Shown here: piece after piece, positions 41,949 to 52,468 of the stretch
Position numbering within the stretch: position 1 is the first letter of the stretch
Layout: every line of letters begins with the position of its first letter
Source of the DNA: Desulfovibrio psychrotolerans
GTDB taxonomy: Bacteria > Desulfobacterota > Desulfovibrionia > Desulfovibrionales > Desulfovibrionaceae
Assembly: GCF_013340305.1 (NCBI RefSeq)
Contig: NZ_BLVP01000008.1
Coordinates: 607,408-671,407 of the forward strand
Length of the DNA: 64,000 bases
Direction of reading: 5' to 3'
Position numbers and translations under genes: made by a program
Notes under the pieces: generated by a model
What the model was told of the DNA's origin: nothing
What the model saw: the letters and a program-made list of their open reading frames with translations, nothing else
Databases searched by the model: none

Positions 41949-42125
41949 AAAGTCAAGTGCAAAAACTTTGCTTTTTATTAGCAGTAAAAACAGTGAGTTG
42001 CTGAGGTGAGTGTTTGTCAAGTGTTTTCTTGAATTGGCTGAGTTTGATGCATGCCGTTGCCAAAGCGGGTGTAATAGGATCTGCGGCGAGGGTGCTATGC
42101 TTGCGGTGCATGGTGTTTGCGGGCA

Positions 42126-42141
42126 TGTGAGAAAAATCGCA
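42126..42141. promoter_or_regulatory. second CRP/HcpR/Rex-like site in the sat-rpsL region
   Basis: TGTGA-GAAAAA-TCGCA: 9 of 10 conserved positions of TGTGA-N6-TCACA. Lies about 380 bases from the sat start and 320 from rpsL. Confidence 0.35.
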
Positions 42142-42366
42142 AACCGGTGACGGTTTGTGTTCAACGATGATATTCTGCCGGTGTGTGTAAAAAATGCTTG
42201 AACAGGTTTTGAAAAAGGCTTAATGGATTCTGTTGCATTTTCACGGGTCTGATTTTCGATGCCAAGCGGGCTGCTGGGCTGCATCGATGTCCCCGTTTGG
42301 AGTGACGCAGGACATGGCCCGCCCCGGACATGCTGGCCGGGGAGTGGAGCGTGGATACGGCTTTGC

Positions 42367-42395
42367 TTGACATGATGTCGGCGGAGGCGTATTGC
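42367..42395 (+). promoter_or_regulatory. promoter of the rpsL-rpsG-fusA operon
   Basis: TTGACA (42367-42372), 17 bases, TATTGC (42390-42395). Transcription start near 42402 gives a short leader of about 44 nt. Confidence 0.7.
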
Positions 42396-42445
42396 CGTGC
42401 GTCTTAACTGAGCGCAAGACTTTGATACTTTCCTACGGAGGAAAA

Positions 42446-42817
42446 ATGCCCACTATTAACCAGCTCATTCGCAAAGAGCGCAAGGCTGTGGCCAAGCGGA
42501 GAAAGACTCCCGCTCTTCAGGCCTGCCCGCAGCGCCGCGGTGTTTGTACCCGCGTGTACACCACCACCCCCAAGAAGCCCAACTCCGCTCTTCGTAAGGT
42601 TGCCCGTGTGCGCCTCACCAACGGCATGGAAGTTACCGCTTATATTCCCGGTGAAGGTCACAACCTTCAGGAGCATTCTGTTGTAATGATCCGTGGCGGC
42701 CGCGTGAAAGACCTTCCCGGTGTCCGCTACCACATCGTTCGCGGTACCCTCGACACCTCCGGCGTAAGCGATCGCCGTCAGGGTCGTTCCAAGTACGGTG
42801 CCAAGCGGCCCAAGTAG
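42446..42817 (+). CDS. rpsL: 30S ribosomal protein S12
   Basis: 123 residues from the ATG at 42446, behind ACGGAGGA. S12 contributes to decoding accuracy; the streptomycin-related loop [18 protein letters not shown] is wild-type-like, as is [13 protein letters not shown], which contains the Asp that RimO methylthiolates. First gene of the str operon, 18 bases before rpsG. Confidence 0.98.
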   Translation: MPTINQLIRKERKAVAKRRKTPALQACPQRRGVCTRVYTTTPKKPNSALRKVARVRLTNGMEVTAYIPGEGHNLQEHSVVMIRGGRVKDLPGVRYHIVRGTLDTSGVSDRRQGRSKYGAKRPK

Positions 42818-42829
42818 ACATTGGAGTAA

Positions 42830-43306
<477 letters not shown>

Positions 43307-43321
43307 TGCTGGAGAAGTAGC

Positions 43322-45397
43322 GTGGCAAGAAAAGTAGCTATTCCCATGCAGAGGAACATCGGCATCATGGCCCACATTGATGCCGGCAAGACGACGACCA
43401 CGGAACGAATCCTGTTCTACACTGGCGTGTCCCATAAGCTGGGCGAAGTGCACGACGGTCAGGCCACCATGGACTGGATGGAGCAGGAGCAGGAGCGTGG
43501 CATCACCATTACTTCCGCCGCGACCACCTGTTTCTGGAATGAGCACCGTGTCAACATCATCGACACCCCCGGGCACGTGGACTTCACTATGGAAGTGGAA
43601 CGTTCCCTGCGCGTGCTTGATGGTGCCGTGTGTGTGTTCGACTCTGTTGCCGGCGTTGAGCCGCAGTCCGAAACGGTGTGGCGTCAGGCCGACCGCTACG
43701 GCGTGCCGCGCATATGCTTTGTGAACAAGATGGACCGCATCGGCGCCAACTTCTGGCGTTGCGTATCCATGATCAAGGACCGCCTTGGCGCTAAGCCCAT
43801 TCCGCTGCAGTTGCCCATAGGTTCCGAAGACCATTATGAAGGTATCGTGGATCTCATTGAGGGCCATGCTATCTATTATGATAAGGCATCCAAGGGTGCC
43901 GAGTTTGAAATCAAGCCTGTTCCGGCTGACATGCAGGACATGTTTGATGAAAAGCGCTTTGAGATGATCGAAGCCGTGGCGGAAGAAGACGAAGCACTGC
44001 TCGAAAAATACCTCGGCGGAGAGGAACTCTCCGTAGCGGAAATTAAGAGCGCTGTGCGTCTTGCCACCATACGCCGTACCATCGTGCCTGTACTGTGCGG
44101 TTCCGCATTCCGTAACATGGGCGTTCAGCCCCTGCTGGATGCGGTTATCGACTTTCTGCCCAGCCCTGTGGACATTGCGGCCATGGTGGGTACCGACCCC
44201 GACAAGGAAGATGTGAAGTACGAATGCCCTTGCAAGGACAGCGAACCACTGGCCGCGCTGGTATTCAAGCTTATGTCCGACCCCTATATCGGCCATCTCT
44301 CCTTTGTGCGCATCTATTCCGGCTTCATCGAATCCGGCATGACCATCCTGAACGCCAACACCGGCAAGAAGGAACGCGTGGGCCGTCTGCTGAAGATGCA
44401 CGCTAACAAGCGTGAGGAAATCAAGTGGGCAGGCGCAGGCGATATCGTGGCCGTGGTGGGTATGAAGAACGTTTCCACCGGTGATACGGCGTGTTCCGTG
44501 GATCGCCCTGTGCGTCTGGAATCGCTTGATATCCCCGAGCCGGTTATCGAAGTGGCCATTGAGCCCAAGACCAAGGCAGACCGCGATGCGCTTTCTGCAG
44601 CTCTTGCAAAGCTTGCCAAGGAAGACCCGTCCTTCCGCGTGAAGGGTGACGATGAAACCGGGCAGACCCTTATCGCCGGTATGGGCGAGCTGCATCTTGA
44701 AATCATCGTGGACCGCCTTACCCGTGAGTTCAGCGTGAACGCCAACGTGGGCAAGCCCCAGGTTGCGTACCGCGAAACCATCACCAAGGCAGCCAAGGAA
44801 GACCACAAGTATGCCAAGCAGTCCGGTGGTCGCGGGCAGTACGGCCATGTTGTCATTGAAGTGGAGCCGAACCCCGAAAAGGGCTACGAGTTCGTCAATG
44901 CCATCAGCGGCGGTGTTATTCCCAAGGAATACATCCCGGCTGTCGACAAGGGCATTCAGGAAGCGCTCAAGAGCGGCGTTTCCGCCGGATTCCCCACTGT
45001 GGACGTAAAGGTGAAGCTTGTGTTCGGTTCCTACCATGATGTGGACTCTTCCGAGCAGGCCTTCTACATTGCCGGTTCTATGGCAGTGAAGGAAGCTATG
45101 CGTAAGGCCGGTCCCCAGATTCTGGAACCCATCATGTCTGTTGAAGTTGTCACCCCCGACGAGTATCTCGGCGATGTGATGGGTGACCTGAACGGTCGTC
45201 GTGGCCGGGTGCAGGGTATGGAAGGCCGTGCAGGCGCCCAGGTGGTGAGCTGCATGGTTCCGCTGAGCGAAATGTTCGGCTATGCCACTGACCTGCGTTC
45301 CAAGACGCAGGGCCGGGCTACCTTCACCATGCAGTTTGACCATTACGAGCCGGTTCCTGTATCCATCGCAGAAGGCATCAAGGCCAAGAACGCCTAG
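43322..45397 (+). CDS. fusA: elongation factor G
   Basis: Translocation GTPase, 691 residues, GTG start behind GGAG. G1 [13 protein letters not shown]2 [12 protein letters not shown]3 DTPGHVDF and G4 NKMDR are intact, followed by domains II-V ([11 protein letters not shown] in domain IV). Ends at a strong terminator; tuf, which follows fusA in the E. coli str operon, is not present here. Confidence 0.98.
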   Translation: MARKVAIPMQRNIGIMAHIDAGKTTTTERILFYTGVSHKLGEVHDGQATMDWMEQEQERGITITSAATTCFWNEHRVNIIDTPGHVDFTMEVERSLRVLDGAVCVFDSVAGVEPQSETVWRQADRYGVPRICFVNKMDRIGANFWRCVSMIKDRLGAKPIPLQLPIGSEDHYEGIVDLIEGHAIYYDKASKGAEFEIKPVPADMQDMFDEKRFEMIEAVAEEDEALLEKYLGGEELSVAEIKSAVRLATIRRTIVPVLCGSAFRNMGVQPLLDAVIDFLPSPVDIAAMVGTDPDKEDVKYECPCKDSEPLAALVFKLMSDPYIGHLSFVRIYSGFIESGMTILNANTGKKERVGRLLKMHANKREEIKWAGAGDIVAVVGMKNVSTGDTACSVDRPVRLESLDIPEPVIEVAIEPKTKADRDALSAALAKLAKEDPSFRVKGDDETGQTLIAGMGELHLEIIVDRLTREFSVNANVGKPQVAYRETITKAAKEDHKYAKQSGGRGQYGHVVIEVEPNPEKGYEFVNAISGGVIPKEYIPAVDKGIQEALKSGVSAGFPTVDVKVKLVFGSYHDVDSSEQAFYIAGSMAVKEAMRKAGPQILEPIMSVEVVTPDEYLGDVMGDLNGRRGRVQGMEGRAGAQVVSCMVPLSEMFGYATDLRSKTQGRATFTMQFDHYEPVPVSIAEGIKAKNA

Positions 45398-45420
45398 TTG
45401 CCCGATTAAGCAGACCCTCG

Positions 45421-45455
45421 ACCCGGCATCCGATCAGGATGCCGGGTTTTTTTTT
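45421..45455 (+). terminator. terminator of the str operon
   Basis: Perfect 11-bp stem ACCCGGCATCC / GGATGCCGGGT, 5-nt loop, followed by an uninterrupted run of nine T. Begins 24 bases after the fusA stop. Confidence 0.95.
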
Positions 45456-45484
45456 GAAAGTCGGCAAAAAATCACGTTTTCGAC

Positions 45485-45513
45485 TTGACGCCCAATCCGG
45501 GCGGCTGTATACA
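45485..45513 (+). promoter_or_regulatory. promoter of the S10/spc ribosomal protein operon
   Basis: TTGACG (45485-45490), 17-base spacer, TATACA (45508-45513). Close to consensus. A second perfect TTGACA at 45607 has no matching -10. Confidence 0.75.
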
Positions 45514-46101
45514 TCTCCTTCGCTGCACGGACGGATCCCGTTCGTCAGTAGTCTCCTCCTTACCCTGGGAGGAACAAAGGGCAGATCGAGTCTGTCCTGC
45601 TGTTGTTTGACATTTGCAGGCGTTACTAAATGCTGCATGAATGTCGTGCCGATCCGCGAGCTTGCTCACGGGAGGCGCACATACAACAAGAAGGTGCGTA
45701 TGCACCTGCATTTAGGAAGCCTGTTGGACCACCTGTCCGGAAGAATACTTTCCGGACCAGGCTGGCGACAACGTGGGCGTTCTTCGCGAAAGGCGGAGGG
45801 AAGTACAAAAGGTGTTGCCGGGCTGGAAACAAGGTCCGCGTCAACTCCCACCATCCTCTCTCCATCCTCCTCAAAAGAACGCATGATTTCGCAAGCGAAG
45901 TCGTGGCCACCCTCGTTTTCGTCGGACCGCAAGGCCAGCAAAGCCAAGGCGCGCGCGACCGTTACACGCGGGCGTGAGTCCGGCGAGCAGCCATCGTTTG
46001 TGAGGAATTTACTGCCTATCGCCTGAAAGGCAGGGAGCGTTCCACCTCACGGAACGCCCAGAGGCAAGGGTACTGTTTCCCGAATCATGGAGTAATAAAC
46101 T

Positions 46102-46419
46102 ATGACGACTGTTAGCAGTGATCGTATCAGGATCAAGCTGAAAGCTTACGATTACCGCATCCTGGACAAGGCTGTGGCTGAAATCGTAGATACGGCGCGC
46201 AACACGGGCGCTGGGGTTGCGGGGCCTATCCCCCTCCCCACCAACATCCACAAGTACACGGTCAACCGTTCCGTTCACGTAGACAAGAAGTCTCGCGAAC
46301 AGTTCGAAATGCGCATTCACAAGCGGCTCATGGATATCCTTGAGCCCACCCAGCAGACCGTGGACGCACTTGGTAAGCTGAGTCTGCCCGCTGGCGTGGA
46401 CGTAGAAATCAAACTCTAG
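46102..46419 (+). CDS. rpsJ: 30S ribosomal protein S10 (NusE)
   Basis: 105 residues; 30S head protein, also NusE of antitermination complexes. Motifs [29 protein letters not shown] and [17 protein letters not shown] are standard. GGAG lies ten bases upstream of the ATG. First gene of the long cluster, after the long leader. Confidence 0.98.
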   Translation: MTTVSSDRIRIKLKAYDYRILDKAVAEIVDTARNTGAGVAGPIPLPTNIHKYTVNRSVHVDKKSREQFEMRIHKRLMDILEPTQQTVDALGKLSLPAGVDVEIKL

Positions 46420-46431
46420 CGAGAGGTAGTC

Positions 46432-47061
46432 ATGGCTGAGAATATGGGAATCCTGGGCCGCAAGTTGGGCATGACGCGCATCTTCGTGAATGATGGTTCG
46501 GCAGTAGCCTGTACCGTCATCGAAGCTGGCCCCTGCCCCGTCATCCAAGTCAAGGATGCGGCCTCTGATGGATATAACGCCGTGCAGATTGCCTTTGGTG
46601 TAGCCAAGGAAAAGCACGTTTCCAAGCCAATGCGCGGCCATTTTGAAAAGGCAAGCGCAGGCTTGTACCGCAACACTCGCGAAATCCGCCTTGAAAACGC
46701 CCCCGAGCTTGAAGTGGGCCAGGCCGTCACCGTTGGGATTTTTACTCCCGGCGACAAGGTGAAGGTTACCGGCACCTCCATAGGTAAGGGGTTCCAGGGC
46801 GTCATGAAGCGTTGGAACTTCGGCGGTATGCCCGCGAGCCACGGTCACGAGAAGGTACATCGTTCCCCCGGTTCCATCGGTAACAACACCGAGCCCGGCA
46901 AGATCATCAAGGGCAAGAAGATGGCAGGCCACATGGGCGACGAGCGTACAACCGTCATCAACCTCGAAGTCGTCGCTGTGCGCGCCGATGAAAACCTGAT
47001 CCTGATCAAGGGTGCCGTTCCCGGTCCCAAGAATGGTCTGGTAATGGTTCGCAAGCAGTAA
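46432..47061 (+). CDS. rplC: 50S ribosomal protein L3
   Basis: 209 residues. Recognised by [14 protein letters not shown] at the start and the loop that reaches the peptidyl-transferase centre, [20 protein letters not shown], ending [13 protein letters not shown]. The glutamine methylated by PrmB in other bacteria lies in the region after this loop. 12 bases after rpsJ. Confidence 0.98.
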   Translation: MAENMGILGRKLGMTRIFVNDGSAVACTVIEAGPCPVIQVKDAASDGYNAVQIAFGVAKEKHVSKPMRGHFEKASAGLYRNTREIRLENAPELEVGQAVTVGIFTPGDKVKVTGTSIGKGFQGVMKRWNFGGMPASHGHEKVHRSPGSIGNNTEPGKIIKGKKMAGHMGDERTTVINLEVVAVRADENLILIKGAVPGPKNGLVMVRKQ

Positions 47062-47073
47062 AGGGGTACTACA

Positions 47074-47694
47074 GTGGCTGTTGTAAAAGTATACGATCAG
47101 AACAAAACGGAAGCCGGTGACATCACCTTGGCTCCCGAAGTGTTCGAGGTCGAGGTAAAGCCGGAAATACTGAACCTTGTGGTTCGTGCACATCGTGCCG
47201 CCATGCGTGCAGGCACCCATGCCGTAAAGACCCGCGCCGACGTAAGCGGCGGTGGCGCCAAGCCTTGGCGTCAGAAGGGTACCGGTCGTGCCCGTTCCGG
47301 CTCCTCACGTTCGCCCATCTGGCGTGGCGGTGCCATCATTTTCGGACCGCAGCCCCGCGACTACAGCTTCAAGGTGAACAAGAAAGTGCGCCGCCTTGCC
47401 ATGCGCATGGCCCTTTCTTCCCGCCTTGCTGCCGAATCGCTGATGGTGGTGAAGAGCATTGACCTGCCCGAAGTAAAGACCAAGCTCATGGCCGATGTGG
47501 TGAGCAAGCTCGGTTTGGGCAAGACACTGATCATCGCCAACGGTGCGGATGAAAAGCTCACGCTTTCTGCTCGCAACCTGCCCGGCATTACCGTGCAGAA
47601 CGTCGAACAGCTGAACGTCTATGACGTGCTTCGCCATAAGCAGCTCGTGCTGCTGGAGAGCGCCGTGGAACCCGTTCAGGAACGACTGAAGTAA
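47074..47694 (+). CDS. rplD: 50S ribosomal protein L4
   Basis: 206 residues, GTG start. Contains the exit-tunnel loop GGGAKPWRQKGTGRARSGSS and the C-terminal LNVYDVLRHKQLVLLESAVE. In E. coli L4 represses the S10 operon by acting on its leader; the 580-nt leader here may be the analogous target, but no matching structure is identified. Confidence 0.97.
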   Translation: MAVVKVYDQNKTEAGDITLAPEVFEVEVKPEILNLVVRAHRAAMRAGTHAVKTRADVSGGGAKPWRQKGTGRARSGSSRSPIWRGGAIIFGPQPRDYSFKVNKKVRRLAMRMALSSRLAAESLMVVKSIDLPEVKTKLMADVVSKLGLGKTLIIANGADEKLTLSARNLPGITVQNVEQLNVYDVLRHKQLVLLESAVEPVQERLK

Positions 47695-47706
47695 GAGGGT
47701 TATGAT

Positions 47707-47997
47707 ATGAACTACACACAGATCCTTATCAAGCCTCTTATCTCTGAAAAGGCGACCTTCCTGAAGGAAGCCGACGAGCAGGTGACGTTCTTTGTCGATC
47801 CCCGCGCGAACAAGATTGAGATAAAGAAGGCAGTTGAAGAAGCCTACAATGTAAAGGTTGCAGGCGTTAACGTGGTGAAGCACAGCCCTCAGGCTCGTGT
47901 ACGACAGGGACGCACCGTCGGCCAGATATCCGGGTACAAGAAGGCGTATGTGACGCTGGCACCCGGAGAAAAAATCGATTTCTTCGAGGGAGTGTAA
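47707..47997 (+). CDS. rplW: 50S ribosomal protein L23
   Basis: 96 residues; sits at the tunnel exit and docks trigger factor and SRP. Recognised by LIKPLISEKATFLKE, DPRANKIEIKKAVEEAYNVKV and KKAYVTLAPGEKIDFFEGV. Note that tig, encoding trigger factor, is at the other end of this window. Confidence 0.97.
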   Translation: MNYTQILIKPLISEKATFLKEADEQVTFFVDPRANKIEIKKAVEEAYNVKVAGVNVVKHSPQARVRQGRTVGQISGYKKAYVTLAPGEKIDFFEGV

Positions 47998-48000
47998 GCA

Positions 48001-48831
48001 ATGGCAGTTCGCAAGCTTAAGCCTACTTCTCCGGGTCGTCGCTTCCAGACCGTCTCCGACTTTGAGGAAGTAACGCGCAGCACCCCTGAGAAGTCTCTTA
48101 CTGTCGGCCTTACCAGTAAGGCAGGCCGTAACAGCTATGGTCGTGTCACCATGCGTCGCCGTGGCGGCGGGCACAAACGCCTGTACCGTATCGTCGACTT
48201 CAAGCGTGACAAGGTGGGTATTCCGGCTACCGTGGCCCACATTGAATACGACCCCAACCGTACCGCACGCATCGCCCTGCTGCATTATGCAGACGGCGAA
48301 AAGCGTTACATACTGGCTCCGCTGGGCATCCAGCAGGGCGATAAGGTGGAAGCCGGTGATACCGTGGACATCAAGCCCGGCAACGCGTTGCCGATGGGTA
48401 AGATTCCTGTGGGTACCGTCATCCACAACATTGAGCTGGCACCCGGCCGTGGCGGTCAGTTCTGCCGCGCCGCTGGTTCCTATGCCCAGCTCATTGCAAA
48501 GGAAGGCAAGTACGCACTGCTGCGTATGCCCTCCGGCGAAGTTCGTAAGGTTCTGCTTTCCTGCATCGCAACCGTGGGGCAGGTAGGCAACGTGAACCAT
48601 GAGAACATCTCTCTGGGCAAGGCAGGGCGCAACCGTTGGCTCGGTCGTCGTCCCAAGGTTCGCGGCGTAGCCATGAACCCGGTTGACCATCCCCTTGGTG
48701 GTGGTGAAGGCCGCAGTTCCGGTGGTCGTCATCCGGTTACCCCTTGGGGTATTCCCACCAAGGGCTACAAGACCCGCGACAAGAAGAAGGCTTCTTCCAA
48801 GCTTATCATCAAGCGTCGCGGTCAGAAGTAG
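48001..48831 (+). CDS. rplB: 50S ribosomal protein L2
   Basis: 276 residues. RNA-binding and inter-subunit contact protein. Motifs [17 protein letters not shown] and the near-invariant [20 protein letters not shown] with its active-site-region His are intact. Three bases after rplW. Confidence 0.98.
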   Translation: MAVRKLKPTSPGRRFQTVSDFEEVTRSTPEKSLTVGLTSKAGRNSYGRVTMRRRGGGHKRLYRIVDFKRDKVGIPATVAHIEYDPNRTARIALLHYADGEKRYILAPLGIQQGDKVEAGDTVDIKPGNALPMGKIPVGTVIHNIELAPGRGGQFCRAAGSYAQLIAKEGKYALLRMPSGEVRKVLLSCIATVGQVGNVNHENISLGKAGRNRWLGRRPKVRGVAMNPVDHPLGGGEGRSSGGRHPVTPWGIPTKGYKTRDKKKASSKLIIKRRGQK

Positions 48832-48840
48832 GAGTAGAAT

Positions 48841-49122
48841 ATGCCAAGGTCTCTTAAAAAAGGTCCCTTCGTGGACGACCATCTGATGAAGAAGGTCGAG
48901 AAGGCACAGGAATCCGGCGACCGCCGCGTCATTAAGACATGGTCCCGCCGTTCCACCATCCTTCCTGAAATGGTGGGCCTTACCTTCGCGGTACATAACG
49001 GCAAGAAGTTCATTCCTGTTTTCGTTACTGAAAACATGGTAGGGCACAAAGTGGGTGAGTTTTCTCCCACACGTACCTACTACGGCCATGCCGCCGACAA
49101 GAAGAGCAAGGCCAAGCGATAG
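48841..49122 (+). CDS. rpsS: 30S ribosomal protein S19
   Basis: 93 residues; 30S head protein near the A-site finger. [33 protein letters not shown] and [20 protein letters not shown] identify it. ATG behind TAGGAGTAG. Confidence 0.98.
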   Translation: MPRSLKKGPFVDDHLMKKVEKAQESGDRRVIKTWSRRSTILPEMVGLTFAVHNGKKFIPVFVTENMVGHKVGEFSPTRTYYGHAADKKSKAKR

Positions 49123-49135
49123 GTAGGTGAGTATT

Positions 49136-49468
49136 ATGCAAGCCCAAGCTACTGCAAAGTTTATCCGCGTTTCTCCGCGTAAGACGCGCCTGGTGGCCCG
49201 TAATGTAAACGGACTGCCTGTGGAAGACGCGCTGAACATCCTGAAACTCACCCCGCAGAAGGCTGCCGGAATCATCTATAAGGTGCTTCATTCCGCAGTG
49301 GCAAACGCAGAGCAGATGCCCGGCGTTGATGTGGACGCGATGGTGGTCAAGCAGGTTATCGTTAACGAAGGCCCCACCTGGAAACGTTTTCTTCCCCGAG
49401 CACAGGGCCGCGCCACAAGCGTGAAGAAGCGTACCAGCCACATCACTGTAATTCTTGAAGCTAAATAG
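49136..49468 (+). CDS. rplV: 50S ribosomal protein L22
   Basis: 110 residues from the ATG at 49136, with AGGTGAG just upstream; a GTG nine bases earlier lies in that Shine-Dalgarno and is rejected. AKFIRVSPRKTRLVARNV and the tunnel-loop region RAQGRATSVKKRTSHITV are standard. Confidence 0.97.
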   Translation: MQAQATAKFIRVSPRKTRLVARNVNGLPVEDALNILKLTPQKAAGIIYKVLHSAVANAEQMPGVDVDAMVVKQVIVNEGPTWKRFLPRAQGRATSVKKRTSHITVILEAK

Positions 49469-49477
49469 GATACAGTT

Positions 49478-50119
49478 ATGGGTCAGAAAGTACATCCGTT
49501 CGGGTTCCGGCTCGGGTACAACAAGAATTGGAAGTCCCGGTGGTTCAGCAACAAGGAATACCCTGCCTTCGTTTACGAAGACGACAAGATTCGCAAATAC
49601 GTGAAGAAGGCTCTGTTCCACGCCGGTATTGCCAACATTGAACTCGAACGCGCCGGTGGTAAGGTTCGCCTGATTCTTTCCACCGCTCGTCCCGGTATAG
49701 TCATTGGTCGTAAGGGTGTTGAGATTGAAAAGCTGCGTGCCGACCTGCGCAAGAAGTTCGGTCGCGAGTTTTCCATCGAAGTCAACGAGATTCGTCGCCC
49801 TGAAACCGATGCCCAGTTGGTCGCCGAAAGCATTGCTCAGCAGTTGGAACGCCGCGTGGCTTTCCGCCGTGCCATGAAGCGCACCGTTTCCATGGCGCGC
49901 AAGTTCGGCGCGGAAGGTATTAAGGTCGGTTGTGCCGGTCGTCTGGCCGGAGCCGAAATCGCCCGCAGCGAGTGGTACCGCGAAGGTCGCGTGCCGCTGC
50001 AGACTTTGCGTGCCGATATCGACTACGGCTTTGCCGAAGCAACCACCACGTACGGCATCATCGGCGTCAAGGTCTGGATCTTCAAAGGTGAAATCCTTGA
50101 CAGTGAGGTAACGCAGTAA
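49478..50119 (+). CDS. rpsC: 30S ribosomal protein S3
   Basis: 213 residues; mRNA entry-site protein with a KH domain. [20 protein letters not shown], the KH GxxG in [16 protein letters not shown], and [19 protein letters not shown] are clear. The stop overlaps the rplP start by one base (TAATG). Confidence 0.98.
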   Translation: MGQKVHPFGFRLGYNKNWKSRWFSNKEYPAFVYEDDKIRKYVKKALFHAGIANIELERAGGKVRLILSTARPGIVIGRKGVEIEKLRADLRKKFGREFSIEVNEIRRPETDAQLVAESIAQQLERRVAFRRAMKRTVSMARKFGAEGIKVGCAGRLAGAEIARSEWYREGRVPLQTLRADIDYGFAEATTTYGIIGVKVWIFKGEILDSEVTQ

Positions 50120-50532
50120 TGCTGATGCCCAAGAGATCGAAATTCCGCAAGCACCAGACGGGTCGCCTGAAGGGCAAGGCTCTTCGCGGCAACAGCGTGG
50201 CTTTCGGTGATGTTGGCCTGAAGGCTCTGGAACATGGCAAGCTCTCCAATCAGCAGATTGAAGCAGCCCGTATCGCCATGATCCGTCACATCAAGCGTGG
50301 CGGCAAGGTCTGGATTCGTGTCTTCCCCGACCGTGTTAAGACCAGTAAGCCTCTTGAAGTTCGTCAGGGTAAGGGTAAGGGCGCTCCCTGCGGGTGGTTT
50401 GCCCCGGTGAAGCCCGGTCGTATTCTGTACGAAATCAAGGGTGTTGACATTGAACTTGCCAAGGAGGCACTTTCCCGTGCCGCCTATAAGCTCCCCATCA
50501 AGACCGCTATCGTCGTGAAGGAGGGGGTATAA
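50119..50532 (+). CDS. rplP: 50S ribosomal protein L16
   Basis: 137 residues, [19 protein letters not shown] at the start, [20 protein letters not shown] in the middle. Helps position the A-site tRNA. One-base overlap with rpsC and immediate junction with rpmC imply translational coupling. Confidence 0.98.
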   Translation: MLMPKRSKFRKHQTGRLKGKALRGNSVAFGDVGLKALEHGKLSNQQIEAARIAMIRHIKRGGKVWIRVFPDRVKTSKPLEVRQGKGKGAPCGWFAPVKPGRILYEIKGVDIELAKEALSRAAYKLPIKTAIVVKEGV

Positions 50533-50721
50533 ATGAACTCTGAAGAATTGAGAAAGCTCAGTGCCGAAGAGCTGAAGACCAAGCTTGAAGAATCGCGCAA
50601 GGAACTGTTTGACCTGCGCTTCAAGCATGCGACTGCACAGCTGAAGAGCACTGCCAGCCTCCCGGAAACCAAGCGCAACATTGCGCGTATACTGACTATC
50701 CTGAAGGAAAAGGGAGCGTAG
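50533..50721 (+). CDS. rpmC: 50S ribosomal protein L29
   Basis: 62 residues, two-helix protein near the tunnel exit. [20 protein letters not shown] and [16 protein letters not shown] identify it; ATG directly follows the rplP stop, with GGAGG inside the rplP 3' end. Confidence 0.96.
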   Translation: MNSEELRKLSAEELKTKLEESRKELFDLRFKHATAQLKSTASLPETKRNIARILTILKEKGA

Positions 50722-50722
50722 T

Positions 50723-50989
50723 ATGTCCGAAGCTATTGTAAAGCATAACGGCAGAACGCTCGTCGGCACTGTTGTAAGCGACAAGAACGACAAGACCATT
50801 GTTGTTCGCGTTGAAACGCTGGTCAAGCATCCTCTGCTGAAGAAGTATATCCGCCGCAGGAAGAAGTTCACCGCCCACGACCCCAACAATGAGTGTGGCA
50901 TGGGTGACAAGGTGAAGATCGTGGAGTTTCGCCCGCTGAGCCGCAACAAGCGCTGGCATCTGGTATCCATTTTGGAAAAAGCCGTTTAG
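50723..50989 (+). CDS. rpsQ: 30S ribosomal protein S17
   Basis: 88 residues, OB-fold 16S rRNA binder. [20 protein letters not shown] and [20 protein letters not shown] are typical. One base after rpmC. Confidence 0.97.
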   Translation: MSEAIVKHNGRTLVGTVVSDKNDKTIVVRVETLVKHPLLKKYIRRRKKFTAHDPNNECGMGDKVKIVEFRPLSRNKRWHLVSILEKAV

Positions 50990-50998
50990 GGGTTTACG

Positions 50999-51367
50999 AT
51001 GATCCAGGTAGAATCTACTCTTGAAGTAGCCGACAATTCCGGTGCCAAGAAGGTTGCCTGCATCAAGGTACTCGGCGGTTCACATCGCCGTTATGCCTCG
51101 GTGGGCGATATCATCGTTGTCTCCGTGAAAGAGGCTATGCCTCATGCAAAGGTAAAGAAAGGGGATGTGATGAAGGCTGTTATCGTACGCACGAAGAAAG
51201 AAATTCGTCGTGCCGATGGCTCCTACATCAAGTTCGATTCCAATGCCGCCGTTGTGCTTTCCAAGCAAGGCGAGCCCGTTGGAACCCGCATCTTCGGACC
51301 TGTTGCCCGTGAACTGCGTGGCAAGGGGTTCATGAAGATTGTATCCCTCGCACCCGAGGTTCTGTAG
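50999..51367 (+). CDS. rplN: 50S ribosomal protein L14
   Basis: 122 residues, [20 protein letters not shown] at the start, and [20 protein letters not shown] near the end. Inter-subunit bridge protein and contact for silencing factor RsfS. Confidence 0.98.
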   Translation: MIQVESTLEVADNSGAKKVACIKVLGGSHRRYASVGDIIVVSVKEAMPHAKVKKGDVMKAVIVRTKKEIRRADGSYIKFDSNAAVVLSKQGEPVGTRIFGPVARELRGKGFMKIVSLAPEVL

Positions 51368-51376
51368 GAGATGACC

Positions 51377-51700
51377 ATGAAACAGTATCGTGTACACAAA
51401 GACGACAAGGTTATGGTTGTCTCCGGTAAGGATAAGGGCAAGATCGGCAAGGTGCTCAAGGTGCTTCGTAAGAAGGATCGTGTACTTGTCGAGCAGGTGA
51501 ACATGGTTAAGCGCCACACCAAGGCCAACCCTTACCAGCAACAGCCCGGCGGAATTGTCGAAAAAGAAACGCCCATACACGTATCCAACGTGATGGTCAT
51601 GTGTGACGCATGCGCCAATCCTACCAAGATTGGCTACCGTTACACCGAAGACGGCAAAAAAGTCCGCTTCTGCAAAAAGTGCAACGAAATCATTGGGTAG
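51377..51700 (+). CDS. rplX: 50S ribosomal protein L24
   Basis: 107 residues from the ATG at 51377, six bases after GTAGGAG; an ATG at 51371 directly abuts the Shine-Dalgarno and is not favoured. KOW motif [20 protein letters not shown]-terminal [20 protein letters not shown] with a CxxC and a later CKKC, suggesting a zinc-binding form. Confidence 0.96.
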   Translation: MKQYRVHKDDKVMVVSGKDKGKIGKVLKVLRKKDRVLVEQVNMVKRHTKANPYQQQPGGIVEKETPIHVSNVMVMCDACANPTKIGYRYTEDGKKVRFCKKCNEIIG

Positions 51701-51712
51701 GGTGAAAAGACG

Positions 51713-52252
51713 ATGAACCGTCTGCAAAAGATCTATAATGAAACTGTGGTGCCGGCCCTGCAGAAGGAGTTCCAGTACAAGAGCTCCATGCAGGTTCCCG
51801 GGCTGGAAAAGATCTCACTGAACATCGGTCTTGGCGAGGCGAGCACCAATAACAAGCTTCTTGAAGAAGCCGTTAAGGAACTCACCGTCATTGCCGGGCA
51901 GAAGGCCGTAGTCACCCGTGCCAAGAAGTCCATCGCCGCGTTCAAGCTGCGTGAAGGCATGCCTATCGGCTGCCGGGTGACGCTTCGCAAGGACATGATG
52001 TGGGATTTTCTTGACAAGCTGGTAAACTTCGCGCTGCCCCGAGTCCGTGACTTCCGCGGGATTCCGGATCGTGGCTTTGATGGCCGTGGGAACTTTACCC
52101 TCGGTATCAAGGAACACACCATTTTCCCCGAACTTGAAGTGGACCGCGTGGACAACCCGAAGGGTATGAACATTACCATCGTAACCACTGCGACCACTGA
52201 CAAAGAAGGCAAGTTCCTGCTGGATCAGCTGGGCATGCCCTTCAAGAAGTAA
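51713..52252 (+). CDS. rplE: 50S ribosomal protein L5
   Basis: 179 residues; binds 5S r[43 protein letters not shown] and [20 protein letters not shown] are standard. Confidence 0.98.
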   Translation: MNRLQKIYNETVVPALQKEFQYKSSMQVPGLEKISLNIGLGEASTNNKLLEEAVKELTVIAGQKAVVTRAKKSIAAFKLREGMPIGCRVTLRKDMMWDFLDKLVNFALPRVRDFRGIPDRGFDGRGNFTLGIKEHTIFPELEVDRVDNPKGMNITIVTTATTDKEGKFLLDQLGMPFKK

Positions 52253-52264
52253 GGAGGAACAGCT

Positions 52265-52450
52265 GTGTCCCGTACATCGCTTGAAGTTAAAGCAACGCGC
52301 AAGCCTAAGTTCAGTGCACGCGCGTACAACCGTTGTCCCATTTGCGGGCGTCCCCGCGCATACATGCGTAAGTTCGGCATCTGCCGTATCTGCTTCCGCA
52401 ACATGTCCCTGCGTGGCGAACTGCCCGGTGTTCGTAAGTCGAGCTGGTAA
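52265..52450 (+). CDS. rpsN: 30S ribosomal protein S14, type Z (zinc-binding)
   Basis: 61 residues with a GTG start after AAGGAGGAA. Short C+ form with a four-cysteine zinc site in [20 protein letters not shown], as in bacteria that have kept the zinc-binding S14. Confidence 0.97.
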   Translation: MSRTSLEVKATRKPKFSARAYNRCPICGRPRAYMRKFGICRICFRNMSLRGELPGVRKSSW

Positions 52451-52468
52451 AGTCACAAGGAGAATTAC

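Larger units (their letters stand above)
41752..42445. other. 694-base divergent control region between sat and rpsL
   Basis: No gene supported. Holds the Rex-like box (41931-41948), a TGTGA-N6-TCGCA palindrome (42126-42141), small hairpins at 42140-42157 and 42322-42342, and the rpsL promoter (42367-42395). A clear -10/-35 for sat could not be fixed; a TTTTTG/TATTTT pair overlapping the Rex box is the best guess. Confidence 0.6.
45398..46101 (+). other. 704-base intergenic region between fusA and rpsJ, mostly a transcribed leader
   Basis: Contains the fusA terminator, a strong promoter (45485-45513) and then about 580 nt before rpsJ. Open frames here lack ribosome-binding sites and recognisable products. 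Hairpins seen: AGGTGC/GCACCT with GTAT loop (45692-45707), GTCCGGAA/TTCCGGAC (45735-45757), and GCGTTCC/GGAACGC (46037-46057). No known structured RNA motif was recognised. Confidence 0.55.

Noticed and set aside
45607-45612. Second TTGACA in the S10 leader as an additional promoter.
   Set aside because: Sequence 17 bases on (ATGCTG) is a poor -10; retained only as a note.
45730-45760. Possible 4.5S RNA-like segment (GTCCGGAAGAA) upstream of rpsJ.
   Set aside because: The conserved SRP RNA apical region (GGUCAGG...GGAAGGAAGCA type) is not matched beyond a few bases.
45636-46026. Basic open frame of about 130 codons in the S10 leader.
   Set aside because: No Shine-Dalgarno, composition unlike neighbouring genes, and no recognisable family; more likely untranslated leader.
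47305-49275. 656-codon minus-strand open frame opposite rplD-rplV; similar long frames lie opposite secY/map, glgB and dsrK/dsrM.
   Set aside because: All are antisense to secure genes and show the low-complexity composition typical of GC-driven shadows.
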